From assembly GCA_030688365.1 (NCBI GenBank), contig JAUYIE010000021.1, forward strand, positions 32,082 through 96,081: a stretch of DNA of 64,000 nucleotides. Direction: 5' to 3'. Of this stretch, positions 52,601 to 59,194 are shown piece by piece; the stretch's first letter is position 1, and the number at the start of each line of letters is the position of its first letter. This stretch comes from a bacterium. Its GTDB lineage: Bacteria > Patescibacteria > ABY1 > JACQRZ01. The notes below the pieces were generated by a model that was not told the origin of the DNA, did not search any database, and saw only the letters and a list, made by a program, of their open reading frames with translations. A program made the position numbers and the translations under genes.

Positions 52601-53342
52601 GGGAGATCAAGGCAATCAGACAGAACAGCCAACCGTAATGACTCAGACAGCAGACGGCGCCAGAATTGCCGATATTGATCCAAACACGACAATCGTCGGC
52701 GGTACGACGTATTATTGGCGCATCAGGTTGTGGGATACTGACATGAATATCGGCGCATGGTCGCCTTCCGGCGGATCGGCAAACTCATTTAGTGTCGTTT
52801 CCCCTACCATTTCTTTTGACATAGACGTCGGTACTTCACATATAGAAAATTCCACTCCATACAGTGTGAGTCTGGGAACACTCGTACCCGGTACGGTAAG
52901 CTCATCAAACAACTCAACGATCAAGTCTATTTACCTTTCACTATCCAGTAACGCTATCGGGGGCGCCACCATCACCGTACAAGGCACAAACGGCGGGCTC
53001 AAGAGTACGACGAGAGATTACACTATCTCCACCTCATACGCCGGATCCGCTACTGATCTCGCAACCCTAGACGAGGGGTTTGGTATCTGTGTCAATCCGA
53101 CGACTACGACCGCCAGTGTCGGCACCATAACCAGAGTAGCCCCCTACAATGGCAGTTGCAGTGCGAGTAGTCACAATATCGGCGGATTGGACGCCACCAC
53201 CCCGCAAACATTGATCACGACATCGGGCGTACTGACTGATGGAGAGATCGAGGTCATGCTCAAAGGCAAGAGCAAGGCAACCACCCCCGCTGGCAGTGAT
53301 TACAGCGAGGTTATCACATTTATCGCGACAGGGGAGTTTTAG
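43611..53342 (+). CDS. Giant modular surface protein (about 3243 aa)
   Basis: One uninterrupted frame of 9.7 kb. I prefer ATG 43611 (MQKRHKKLAYSLSL) to GTG 43590. A signal anchor (about residues 8-32) is followed by five modules starting with a DWSGG-type motif (near 43.74, 45.44, 47.03, 47.87 and 48.31 kb). Modules 1, 2 and 5 contain long Gly-rich blocks (44.05-44.75, 45.70-46.37, 48.60-49.25 kb). Modules 1, 2, 3 and 5 also carry CBM-like beta domains with GWYKLSG and VYLDD/VYIDD motifs. Then come three Ig-like modules (49.93-50.83 kb), an Fn3-like one, seven propeller repeats (51.24-52.37 kb), a second Fn3-like module and the C-terminal domain ending FIATGEF. Probably a surface fibre or adhesin. 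Composition shifts after about 49.6 kb. Confidence 0.75.
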   Translation: MQKRHKKLAYSLSLISIALLAIGIFLALLFQTKHDDSFASSSWTQTDWSGGVGASTTNQYSSMSNIDATGTAGLLTLASNGEELINTDFESDLSSWIASGGGASATGGTITYTDSDGLNPRSSPAYNEGYAVHTFTSSGTFTPTESITVDALVIAGGGGGGGSLNSGSGSRGGGGAGGLLYNTSLALTAQEYSVTVGAGGAGGAVGTENNGTVGNDSVFSTLTAKGGGYGAATNGGLIGGTGGSGGGSTYTSTHSTTTGGQGNIGGAGANGGGGGGGAGAVGADPPSSDAGGNGGAGVSTYSDLLSAGNAGVDISGTRWIAGGGGGGGYPTGSNIGTGGNGGGGSGGGSGTSATAGTTNTGGGGGGGGSGVGGGSGGSGVVIIRYIPTAVTITRDTDTKYAGTASAKMVTSTGSSNFTQSINVGDTNTYSLTTYAYTTGAAVSASDAELYYNDSTITTTYTSVGGGWYKLSGSLTGADEARDYGVQVKASTTVYLDDISLRVYQTLGTLTSNIYDAGSSGSTWGTMTYTADAIGTTTVKARTSDSATMSGATPFSSCDVITSGSDISSNNCVNDGDRYIQYEVTLTGTSTPTFSDITFAFSAYSTPSARQTDWSGGVGASTTNQYSAGSNIDATTNTGQLMLTANAEKLTNTGFETDTTSWTQPATATGGTITYSGGKTIHVFTGSSTYTPSFSGNVSAIVVAGGGGGGGYSGSCCGGGGGGGGGLLYTGSTAVIADTEYTITVGTGGTGTYGNGNNGSNSVFSTMTAIGGGGGGTGSTGFGCGGDGSAGGSGGGGGQNAGGCNLLGGGAGTEGQGNSGGSRSGGGGGGAGEDGASGTNGGAGGAGLDYGSYFGTSVGDSGWFAGGGGRYGASGGAGGGGAGGDTGTNGTANTGGGGGAGKGTPGLGGDGGSGIVIVAESTANGTRDTSIYHGGSASVKLTNGQNFTQSINVGDTDVYSLSAYAYTDGTAITASNVELYYNGSVVDTTYTSVGSGWYKLSGTVTGANESREYGVQTKSTYTVYIDDISLHSYANLGTLTSNIFDAGASGGNWGVMSYLTDAVGTTQLKVRTSNSASMDGAPEFSTCAIISSGSDISSNNCVIDGQRYFQYQITLAGSSMGNTPTFSDISFLYTGFSTTKAVQSDWSGGAGDSTTNQYNGDGTSNIDGTSVYGQATLSKNTEKLSNTDFETNLDSWSSSGGSATRDTDTKYTGTASVELVDSQNLTQSVNVGDTSVYSLSAYAYTTGAAVTSADAELYYNGSTITTTYTAVGSGWYKLSGTLTGADASRDYGVQVKAYKTVYIDDISLRSYASSGTLTSNIFDAGVGGSSWGTLSYSADAVGTTTVKVRTSDSATMDGATAFASCDAVTSGNDISSNNCVSDGNRYIQYQVTLAGSNTGNTPTFSDISFGVASYTAPSASETDWSGGEGVDYVSATNIDATTTPGQLTLTLTGEEYAVSGNLTSNILDSNAGGSSWGVVSYSTSLVGTATVKVRTSNSATMDGATAFASCNAITKDADISSNNCVTDGERYYQYQITLAGSSTANTPTFYAVSFIYSAYTVPSHLETDWSDGEGTDYVLATDIDATTSVGQLKLATNGEKFTNTDFEENVNSWPASSDGLATGGTITYTDSDGLNPRESPAYSGGYAVHTFTSSGTFTPAGSMSVNALIVAGGGGGGSGRGGGGGAGGVRTSALSLNAGDIAVTVGAGGAANTNGSNSVFSTITSTGGGRGGGESGYGVATTGASGGSGGGGVASGEAGGAGNAGSFSPVEGYAGGAGGPTGNYLAGGGGGAGAIGASGAVSSNGGVGISSSLSGSAVYYGGGGGGSGNSGTPGTGGNGGGGNGTVTSGATGGAGTANTGGGGGGGSGTESRGTGGAGGSGIVIIRYIPASVTITRDTDTNYTGTASAKVVTDGSSSNFIQSVNVGDTNTYSLTAYAYTDGNEVTSSDAELYYNDATITTTYTSMGGGWYKLSGSLTGADASRDYGVQVKTGKTVYLDDMSVASYASSGTLISNIIDSGNVGTNWGVVSYIADNVGTTTIKVRTSTSATMEGASAFALCNPITTDTDISSNNCVTDTDKYFQYEVTLAGSSTANTPTLSSISFLYVSSNSAPTASAVQIQETPPFVISQVLHGQYTYSDADGDLEGTSTFRWLRDDVAIDGATAVDYTTVADDVGHNIKFEVTPVASSGITPGIAYLSGSYAVNNSAPTASTLSVTGTLAMNQTLTGSYTYADADSDVEGTSTFRWLRSAGGTDENYTEIGSATTITHLTVAEDVGHYVKFEVTPIASTGTTNGVAVSSSGYLVANSAPVASVVSIVEADQVVNTLLTGSYTYSDVDSDTEGISTFRWLRSAGASDADYSAIDGATSQTYTTTSSDVRHYLKFEVTPVASSGTTPGDAVQSSGYEIINSAPTAPTTLLVNTRTATAQGSDFAIDAAGRLTLTSTDIVFSSIYNDPDSDATTKYRLQVDTTNDFSSGTLTYDSGASGTAITSIADGARSTDISTTAIIAEDTTYYWRVKFWDSDDTEGAWSPSGESAASFKTAANLVPVPATLDSTGNVGRYAVSAVDTINDNGGDGFARIVYYGATTGSLKYVRCLNASCSLSSTPTSLGSTGSVEKYASIAIDPTDHFPRIAYYDSTAGNIKFITCLDNTCDPTDPASATVTTITSGTVGSRVSLTLDSDGYALISYDGPSGILKYCQCHDINCDINDVITIDISSEDVVEYVTMASDSTTGLARIVYYDSNANTLNYVQCTNASCSTKTTTTIDSSTIGGSTGDVGSYPSIAIDPNTGFAKIAYYDATGDNLKYIQCRSASCDPDDATPANRPIITTIDSVGDVGQYTSIALDPDTGLARISYYDVTNTGLKYIVCTDDPCQVRVTTTIVTTGNVGKYSKIVLGSNDMPQISYYDETNGDLMFTQCSNINCGGTANLAPTAPTTLYVNTATATAQSGSENHADIASTDIVLSALHDDPESDPAIMYQLQISTNADFTVTDDIFYDSGDQGNQTEQPTVMTQTADGARIADIDPNTTIVGGTTYYWRIRLWDTDMNIGAWSPSGGSANSFSVVSPTISFDIDVGTSHIENSTPYSVSLGTLVPGTVSSSNNSTIKSIYLSLSSNAIGGATITVQGTNGGLKSTTRDYTISTSYAGSATDLATLDEGFGICVNPTTTTASVGTITRVAPYNGSCSASSHNIGGLDATTPQTLITTSGVLTDGEIEVMLKGKSKATTPAGSDYSEVITFIATGEF

Positions 53343-53385
53343 GAACGATAATATATTGCTGATTGAATGATAACCCTACCCTGTC

Positions 53386-53414
53386 TTTACTATATGTCCT
53401 TTTTGCCGTACAAT
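53386..53414 (+). promoter_or_regulatory. Promoter of the mntA-hepT operon, leaderless
   Basis: TTTACT (53386-53391), 17-bp spacer, TACAAT (53409-53414), then only 8 nt to the ATG at 53423. Expected start at or next to the A of the start codon. Confidence 0.6.
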
Positions 53415-53422
53415 GACCACAT

Positions 53423-53821
53423 ATGAATCATGTGAAACAAAAATTGACTTTATCCGGTATTATTAAAAAATATCATCTTTTGATAGTAGTTCTTTTTGGT
53501 TCTCAAGCACAGGGCAACACGCACAAAAAAAGCGATATTGATATAGCCTTTCTTTCAGAAAAAGCAATCACACCACTACAAGAAGCAAAACTTTGTATGG
53601 ATTTGCAGACCATATACTCAACCGCGCCTGTCGAGGTGACCAACCTTGTAGGTGTTACACCCCTTTTGGCGTATGAGATTTCACAAGGAAAGGTGCTTTA
53701 TCAAGATTTCCCTACTCGTTTTGATTATTTTCAGATGCAGGCTTTCAAACGTATGGTAGAAACAAAGCGGTTGCGGCAGTTGCAATACCAAGAAGTTAAA
53801 AGATATATACGTACTGTATGA
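53423..53821 (+). CDS. mntA: MntA-like nucleotidyltransferase antitoxin
   Basis: 132 aa. GSQAQGNTHKKSDIDIAFL holds the nucleotidyltransferase GS motif and the D-x-D metal ligands. In characterised MntA-HepT systems this protein transfers AMP onto the HepT tyrosine and silences it. It precedes hepT with a 4-bp ATGA overlap (53818-53821), the usual arrangement for this family. Confidence 0.88.
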   Translation: MNHVKQKLTLSGIIKKYHLLIVVLFGSQAQGNTHKKSDIDIAFLSEKAITPLQEAKLCMDLQTIYSTAPVEVTNLVGVTPLLAYEISQGKVLYQDFPTRFDYFQMQAFKRMVETKRLRQLQYQEVKRYIRTV

Positions 53822-54234
53822 GCAAGGATGTAATACAACGAAAAATGGTGGATATTTCACGATATTTGGTAGATCTCCAGACTATTCTCAAATATTCAGC
53901 TAGCGACATCGTGAAAGATCCGCTCAAATTGCATACGATTGAGAGATTATTTCAATTGATTGTTGATGCCTCCATAGATATCAACACACATATTATTGCG
54001 TCAAAAAAACTTGCTGTTGTGGATGATTACCAAAGCACATTTATTAGTCTCGGAGAAAATGGTATTGTTCCGATGAAATTTGCGGTTAAAATAGCCCCTG
54101 CGGTAGGTCTACGCAATAGGGTGGTTCATCGGTATGGAGATGTGCGACTGACAAAAATGATTTCTGATATAAAACACGGTATCAAAGATTTTGATCAATA
54201 TCTCAAATATATGAGTCGTTTTTTGGAAAAATAA
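53818..54234 (+). CDS. hepT: HepT-like HEPN RNase toxin (DUF86)
   Basis: 138 aa, helical. The catalytic HEPN motif is intact: RNRVVHRYGD provides R-x4-H-x-Y, in which Arg and His cut RNA and the Tyr is the AMPylation target. The other family region, LHTIERLFQLIVDASIDI, packs the dimer. With MntA it forms a toxin-antitoxin pair, possibly in phage defence or plasmid-like maintenance. Confidence 0.9.
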   Translation: MSKDVIQRKMVDISRYLVDLQTILKYSASDIVKDPLKLHTIERLFQLIVDASIDINTHIIASKKLAVVDDYQSTFISLGENGIVPMKFAVKIAPAVGLRNRVVHRYGDVRLTKMISDIKHGIKDFDQYLKYMSRFLEK

Positions 54235-54311
54235 TAAGATATATAGGCTTTACATCTAGTCCCCACCTGATACCATTATAACCAAGTATCTTATCCTTTA
54301 TTTATACGTAT

Positions 54312-54878
54312 ATGATAGTGTTTTATATCGTCCTTGGTATCGCTGTTATCTTGATTATATGGATTATTGCCATATACAACGGTCTCGTGACGTTGAAAAA
54401 CCGTACCGAGGAGGCATGGTCTGATATTGACGTTCAGCTCAAGCGTCGGTATGACCTGATCCCAAATTTAGTGGAAACGGTCAAGGGATACGCCACACAT
54501 GAGCAGGGAACGCTTATGAAGGTGACTGAAGCGCGCACCGCGGCTATGAATGCCCACAACAGCAACGCGCCATTGGAAGAGCAGGCAAAGAATGAAAATG
54601 CTCTTTCTTCTACTTTGAAGTCTATCTTTGCATTGGCGGAAAGCTATCCCGATCTAAAAGCAAATCAAAACTTTGCCAAACTTCAAGATGAACTTTCAGA
54701 CACAGAAAACAAGATCCAGGCATCACGTCGTTTCTACAATGGCAATGTCCGTGATCTCAACACACAGATTGAAACATTTCCAAGCAATATCATTGCGGGT
54801 ATGTTCAAGTTTGTGAAACGTGCATTTTTTGAGCTTACTGATGAAAAAGAGAAAGAAGCAGTCAAAGTGTCTTTCTAG
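54312..54878 (+). CDS. lemA: LemA family protein
   Basis: 188 aa. One N-terminal membrane helix (about residues 3-24), then NRTEEAWSDIDVQLKRRYDL (family hallmark, residues about 31-50) and a helical bundle with YNGNVRDLNTQIETFP. LemA proteins are membrane-bound with an exposed helical domain and often sit next to an HtpX-type protease, as here (27 bp). Confidence 0.93.
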   Translation: MIVFYIVLGIAVILIIWIIAIYNGLVTLKNRTEEAWSDIDVQLKRRYDLIPNLVETVKGYATHEQGTLMKVTEARTAAMNAHNSNAPLEEQAKNENALSSTLKSIFALAESYPDLKANQNFAKLQDELSDTENKIQASRRFYNGNVRDLNTQIETFPSNIIAGMFKFVKRAFFELTDEKEKEAVKVSF

Positions 54879-54905
54879 CTCTAACGTCTTTATCCTCGCA
54901 CGAAC

Positions 54906-55799
54906 ATGTATAATCAGATCGCGTCCAACAAACGGCGCTCTTGGTTTTTGATGATAATACTCACTATACTTATAGTTGTAGTTGGTTATGCGGGGATGTT
55001 GATTTATGGTTTTGATTATTCTGTGCTCATCGGTGCGGGTATTTTTGCCGTCATCGTCAACATCATCGGATATTATCAAGGGGGGTCTATCGCTCTGGCA
55101 GTCAATGGCGCTAAAAAAATTGAAAAAAATGATAATCCGTACGTCTACAACATGGTAGAGAATCTTGCTATTACGGCAGGGCTACCTATGCCTGCTGTGT
55201 ATATAATGCAAGATCAATCCCTCAACGCATTTGCGACAGGAAGAGATCCCCAGCATTCGGCGGTTGCTGTTACCACGGGTATTGTCCAAGCGTTGCAAAA
55301 TGAAGAGTTGGAAGGAGTGCTGGCCCATGAAATGTCGCATATAAAAAACTATGATATACGTATCGCGACTTTGGCAGTGGCTCTTTTGGGTGTCATCATG
55401 ATATTGATTGACTTCTTTTGGCGTATGGGATTTTTGGGGATTGGACGAGACAATGACCGTGGAAAAAATCCAGTTTTTATGATTATAGGGCTTATTTTAT
55501 TAATACTTGCTCCTATTATTGGCAAACTTATCCAGTTGGCGGTCTCACGGCAACGTGAATACATGGCTGATGCTTCGGGATCGTTATTGACACGATACCC
55601 AACAGGACTTGCTAATGCCCTAGAAAAGATTTCTCATGAGTCACGACCTATGGCTCACGCAAACAATGCCACTGCACATTTATTTTTTGCTAGTCCATTT
55701 GGACGGGGTAAGGTTTCTTTTTTGAGTAAGTTTTTTTCAACTCATCCGCCTATTGAAGAACGTATTGCACGCTTGCGACAAATGGGTGGCGGACGTTAG
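54906..55799 (+). CDS. htpX: HtpX-like M48 membrane metalloprotease
   Basis: 297 aa. Two N-terminal helices (about residues 13-33 and 36-55). Zinc site HEMSH at 141-145, with the third ligand Glu218 in REYMADASG. Two further hydrophobic segments lie between them. It degrades damaged or misassembled membrane proteins in the cytoplasmic membrane. It is paired with lemA upstream. Confidence 0.95.
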   Translation: MYNQIASNKRRSWFLMIILTILIVVVGYAGMLIYGFDYSVLIGAGIFAVIVNIIGYYQGGSIALAVNGAKKIEKNDNPYVYNMVENLAITAGLPMPAVYIMQDQSLNAFATGRDPQHSAVAVTTGIVQALQNEELEGVLAHEMSHIKNYDIRIATLAVALLGVIMILIDFFWRMGFLGIGRDNDRGKNPVFMIIGLILLILAPIIGKLIQLAVSRQREYMADASGSLLTRYPTGLANALEKISHESRPMAHANNATAHLFFASPFGRGKVSFLSKFFSTHPPIEERIARLRQMGGGR

Positions 55800-55823
55800 T
55801 ATATAGCGGACAAGAAAGTCTCA

Positions 55824-55832
55824 TGGTATACT
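55824..55832 (+). promoter_or_regulatory. Extended -10 promoter of pilC
   Basis: TGG plus TATACT (55827-55832), 28 bp before the pilC ATG at 55861. No clear -35. Confidence 0.5.
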
Positions 55833-55860
55833 ACCTATAGATTTTTATTGTTTTAAACTC

Positions 55861-57078
55861 ATGCCAGTTTTTGATTACAAAGCGAAAGCTAGTGACAACA
55901 GACCAGTTCAAGGTATTGTTGAAGCAAAAAACAAAGATGCAGCCGGCGATATTCTTTTGGAACGCGGACTTGTTATTATTTCTATAAAACCGCGTGCGAG
56001 TTCGGATTTTTTCGCCGAACGCGTGATGAGTATTTTTAATAAGGTTTCTAAAAAAGACCTTGCGATCATGTTGCGTCAGCTTTCTATTTTGATTTCTTCA
56101 GCTATACCATTGGTGCAGGCGATAAAGATGTTAGTTGAGCAAACTCAAAAACGTATACTAAAAGAAGCGTTGCTCAACATGTCCAATGACGTGGAGGCGG
56201 GCACAAAATTTTCTGACGCGCTGGCGGGATATCCACGAATCTTCAAGCCGTTTTTTGTAAACATGATTAAGTCCGGGGAAACGACAGGAAAACTGGATGA
56301 CATCCTTACCTATCTGGCGGATCAACAGGAAAAGGATTATGAGTTAGAAAGTAGGATAAAAGGTGCGATGTTGTATCCTGCATTTATTGTAACGGCATTA
56401 GTAGGAGTAGGTATATTTGTGATGGTGTACGTGATGCCACGCATGTTGGAGATGTTTAAAGAGTTTGATCCGTCAAAATTGCCTGTAGCTACGAAGATAT
56501 TGATCACTGTTACGGCTTTTTCTCAAAATTATTGGTATATAGTAATTTTGGTACTTGCCGCTATAATCGGTTCTTGGATGTGGTATATCCGTACTCCTGG
56601 TGGCAGATTTTTTTGGGGGTCTGCTCAAGTGAGGATACCTGCCTTTGGTTCATTGTTCCGAAATATTTATATTGTGCGCATGTCACGAACATTTGCGACT
56701 GTACTGGTGGGTGGACTTACTGTAACTGAAGGATTAGCAATCGTGAGAGATGTGGTGGGAAACGCCGCGTATCAGGCAGTTCTCACTGATACAATCAAGG
56801 GAGTAGAGGACGGAAATCCGATCGCCAATACAATGAAGCATCATCCAAATCTTTTTCCTTCTATGGTACCGCAAATGCTATCGGTAGGAGAAGAAACAGG
56901 TCGACTTGAGGATGTACTTGATAAAATTACTGACTTCTATACACGTGAAATAAATGTTACTATATCAAACATACTTGTGATTATTGAACCGGTGATTATT
57001 GTTCTTTTGGGTGTCGGTGTTATGATTATGGTTGCCGGTGTCCTTTTGCCAATGTATCAGTTGGCTTCACAGTTTTAA
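55861..57078 (+). CDS. pilC: Type IV pilus inner-membrane platform protein PilC (GspF family)
   Basis: 405 aa, normal length. Starts with the conserved PVFDYKAKASDN, followed by two repeated GspF domains: the first contains LRQLSILISSAIPLVQAIKML (cytoplasmic, about residues 70-90) and the second SRTFATVLVGGLTVTEGLAI (about 275). Three transmembrane helices lie at about residues 172-195, 225-242 and 375-400. It links the pilus motor ATPase to pilin assembly. The motor genes are not in this window. Confidence 0.94.
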   Translation: MPVFDYKAKASDNRPVQGIVEAKNKDAAGDILLERGLVIISIKPRASSDFFAERVMSIFNKVSKKDLAIMLRQLSILISSAIPLVQAIKMLVEQTQKRILKEALLNMSNDVEAGTKFSDALAGYPRIFKPFFVNMIKSGETTGKLDDILTYLADQQEKDYELESRIKGAMLYPAFIVTALVGVGIFVMVYVMPRMLEMFKEFDPSKLPVATKILITVTAFSQNYWYIVILVLAAIIGSWMWYIRTPGGRFFWGSAQVRIPAFGSLFRNIYIVRMSRTFATVLVGGLTVTEGLAIVRDVVGNAAYQAVLTDTIKGVEDGNPIANTMKHHPNLFPSMVPQMLSVGEETGRLEDVLDKITDFYTREINVTISNILVIIEPVIIVLLGVGVMIMVAGVLLPMYQLASQF

Positions 57079-57104
57079 ACAGTGTAGATACAAGTGATAT
57101 GTGA

Positions 57105-57110
57105 TATACT
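57105..57110 (+). promoter_or_regulatory. -10 box of the pilin gene
   Basis: TATACT 54 bp before the pilin ATG, giving a leader of about 47 nt. A separate promoter would let the pilin be made in excess over the assembly proteins. Confidence 0.45.
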
Positions 57111-57163
57111 ATTTAAAGGTCAAAAAGATATCCCCATATTATTAATAACTTACGGACTAACGT

Positions 57164-57643
57164 ATGAAGAAAAATAACAAGGGTTTTACCCTCATTGAGC
57201 TTCTCGTTGTTATCGCCATCATTGGTATTTTAGCAACAATTGCTCTCGTTTCATTAAATGGTGCGCGTAGTAAGGCACGTGACGCAAAAAGGATTTCCGA
57301 TTTAAGAAATCTTGCTAGTGCACTGGAGATTTATGGACTTGACGCGACAGCGACTATTACAGGTGGCACTACATATAAGATAAATGATACAACAAATGTC
57401 ACGATTCCTGATATAAGTACTGCCAACCTAAAAGATCCGTCAACAGCAGCTACTGATGATGCATGTGCCAGTACATCAACTGCTTTGTGTGAATATTCGT
57501 TTAACGATGATTTGACTGCAGGTGTCTATACATATTCTATATGTGGTTGGCTTGAAAATGCCAATGCGAACATCGGTAATACCGATCCTGGTCTGATTTC
57601 CATCACAAACGGCGCTACATGGGCTGCAACCTGTGGTAACTAA
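57164..57643 (+). CDS. Type IV pilin major-subunit candidate
   Basis: 159 aa prepilin. Short Lys/Asn leader MKKNNKG, then cleavage before FTLIELLVVIAIIGILAT: Phe1 and Glu5 are conserved. The ARSKARDAKRISDLRNLASALEIY segment is the alpha1-N helix end. The globular part has Cys residues in DACASTSTALC and near the C-terminus (CGWLEN, ATCGN), likely disulfides. A terminator follows directly, so it has its own strong transcript. Confidence 0.92.
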   Translation: MKKNNKGFTLIELLVVIAIIGILATIALVSLNGARSKARDAKRISDLRNLASALEIYGLDATATITGGTTYKINDTTNVTIPDISTANLKDPSTAATDDACASTSTALCEYSFNDDLTAGVYTYSICGWLENANANIGNTDPGLISITNGATWAATCGN

Positions 57644-57655
57644 GAAAGGATATTA

Positions 57656-57686
57656 AACACCTCCGTATCCATTCGGGGGTGTTTTT
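57656..57686 (+). terminator. Terminator after the pilin gene
   Basis: 10-bp stem: aacacctccg (57656-57665) with cgggggtgtt (57674-57683, one G-U), 8-nt loop, then TTT continuing the T-run to 57686. Confidence 0.85.
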
Positions 57687-57688
57687 GT

Positions 57689-57694
57689 TATAAT
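57689..57694 (+). promoter_or_regulatory. -10 box for leaderless pilD
   Basis: TATAAT overlaps the first possible ATG (57693) and lies 7 nt before ATG 57702, so translation probably starts at 57702 on a leaderless mRNA. Confidence 0.45.
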
Positions 57695-57701
57695 GATCTA
57701 C

Positions 57702-58544
57702 ATGATTACCACGATTATTTTTGTTGCGATTTTGGGTGCGATGGTAGGAAGTTTTCTTAACGTCGTGATTTTACGTACACACAAAAGTACCGCTTCATGG
57801 ACTAAAGGACGGTCATATTGTGTACATTGCACTCATACGCTCGCGTGGTACGATCTTGTACCTATCGTAAGTTATTTGTTTTTGGTAGGTCGGTGTAGAT
57901 ACTGTAAAAAAAAGATTTCAATACAATATCCACTTGTAGAGTTCACAACAGCGGTACTATTTGTATTGGCGTATATATTCAGTGTTGATTTTACACCCCT
58001 AACTGGAGGAATCTCATGGCACCAATTAGCATTGCTTGGGCGTAATGTGGCAGTTGTCTGCATTATGGTAATACTCTTTGTATATGACTTTCGTTGGCAA
58101 CTGATTCCTGATCAGATCACCCTGCCAGCGATCGGTTTTTTCTTTATCATCAACGTATTTCTTTTACCCGTATCGCATGTGTGTAGTCCGTTGAGTATGG
58201 ATTGCTATCCATTAGATGGCTGGACGAGTGCTCTCCTTGGAGCTATACTAGGAGGAGGTTTTTTCTTACTTCAATTCGTAATTTCAAAGGGAAAATGGAT
58301 TGGAGGCGGGGATATACGACTTGGCGCGTTAATGGGAGTTATTTTAGGTCTTTCTGGTACTTTTTTTGCACTTTTGGGAGCGTATATGATTGGTGCATTG
58401 TGGGGAATCGCGCTTATTGTCTTTAAAAAGAAACAGTTGGGTAGTGCCATACCGTTTGGAACATTTTTGTCTGTCACCACGATTATTGTATTGCTTTGGT
58501 ACCCCCAAATCATGAGTATCGCACGTCTCTATTTCTTTTTGTGA
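57702..58544 (+). CDS. pilD: Prepilin peptidase and N-methyltransferase PilD
   Basis: 280 aa from ATG 57702 (MITTIIFVAILGAMVGSF); ATG 57693 is in the -10 box. N-terminal domain with two CxxC pairs, YCVHCTHTL and CRYCKKK, as in bacterial methylating enzymes. The A24 peptidase aspartates lie in VYDFRWQLIPDQIT and GGGDIRLG. Seven or eight hydrophobic helices. It removes the leader from prepilins (including those at 57164, 58564 and perhaps 41144) and methylates the new N-terminus. Confidence 0.94.
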   Translation: MITTIIFVAILGAMVGSFLNVVILRTHKSTASWTKGRSYCVHCTHTLAWYDLVPIVSYLFLVGRCRYCKKKISIQYPLVEFTTAVLFVLAYIFSVDFTPLTGGISWHQLALLGRNVAVVCIMVILFVYDFRWQLIPDQITLPAIGFFFIINVFLLPVSHVCSPLSMDCYPLDGWTSALLGAILGGGFFLLQFVISKGKWIGGGDIRLGALMGVILGLSGTFFALLGAYMIGALWGIALIVFKKKQLGSAIPFGTFLSVTTIIVLLWYPQIMSIARLYFFL

Positions 58545-58563
58545 TCTGTTGACATAATCAAAC

Positions 58564-59193
58564 ATGAAAAAACAGCACTTATATAATAATGGATTTACTT
58601 TGATTGAAATCATTGTCAGTATCGCTATATTGGTGTTACTGATGATGACGTCCTTTTTTTATCTTCGGTCAAACAATACATCGGTACAAGTACGTACAGC
58701 GGCAAGTGTTTTATCTGATGCCCTACGCACGGCGCAAACTAGTGCGCAAAGTGGCGTGCTGGTAGCTTGTGGCGACGGCTGTATGCGTGTTCCATCAGCA
58801 TTTGGTGTATATATCATTCAATCTGACTCAAGTCATGGAGAAAGACCCATTGCTATTATGTACGCTGATGTTGATCAAGGAAGTGTGTCGGCTGATCATC
58901 GTTATACTACCCAAAGTGATACTACCATGGAAGAAGCATATCCCAATCTTGAAATAGGAACGATTGTACTTGATACCCTGTCGTTGGGCGGAAATAGTGA
59001 TGTTGTGATTGATAGTATCACAGGTGGTGATTCCAGTATCCTCGTGGATATTGCGTTTTTGACACCAACAGCATTGATGTACATTGATGGTGGTGTAACA
59101 AATGGACGAGTGACGGTGACGTTTTCAAAAGGAGGAATTACCAAAGATGTTATCATTGACCGCGTAACTGGGCGTATTGAACCAAAGTTTTGA
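58564..59193 (+). CDS. Minor pseudopilin (GspH/FimT-like)
   Basis: 209 aa. Leader MKKQHLYNNG, then FTLIEIIVSIAILVLL with Glu5, followed by VRTAASVLSDALRTAQTSAQSG, typical of GspH/FimT helices. The C-terminal domain is beta-rich and ends DRVTGRIEPKF. It is 19 bp from pilD and one bp before the GT2 gene, linking pilus and glycan genes in one run. Confidence 0.88.
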   Translation: MKKQHLYNNGFTLIEIIVSIAILVLLMMTSFFYLRSNNTSVQVRTAASVLSDALRTAQTSAQSGVLVACGDGCMRVPSAFGVYIIQSDSSHGERPIAIMYADVDQGSVSADHRYTTQSDTTMEEAYPNLEIGTIVLDTLSLGGNSDVVIDSITGGDSSILVDIAFLTPTALMYIDGGVTNGRVTVTFSKGGITKDVIIDRVTGRIEPKF

Positions 59194-59194
59194 T

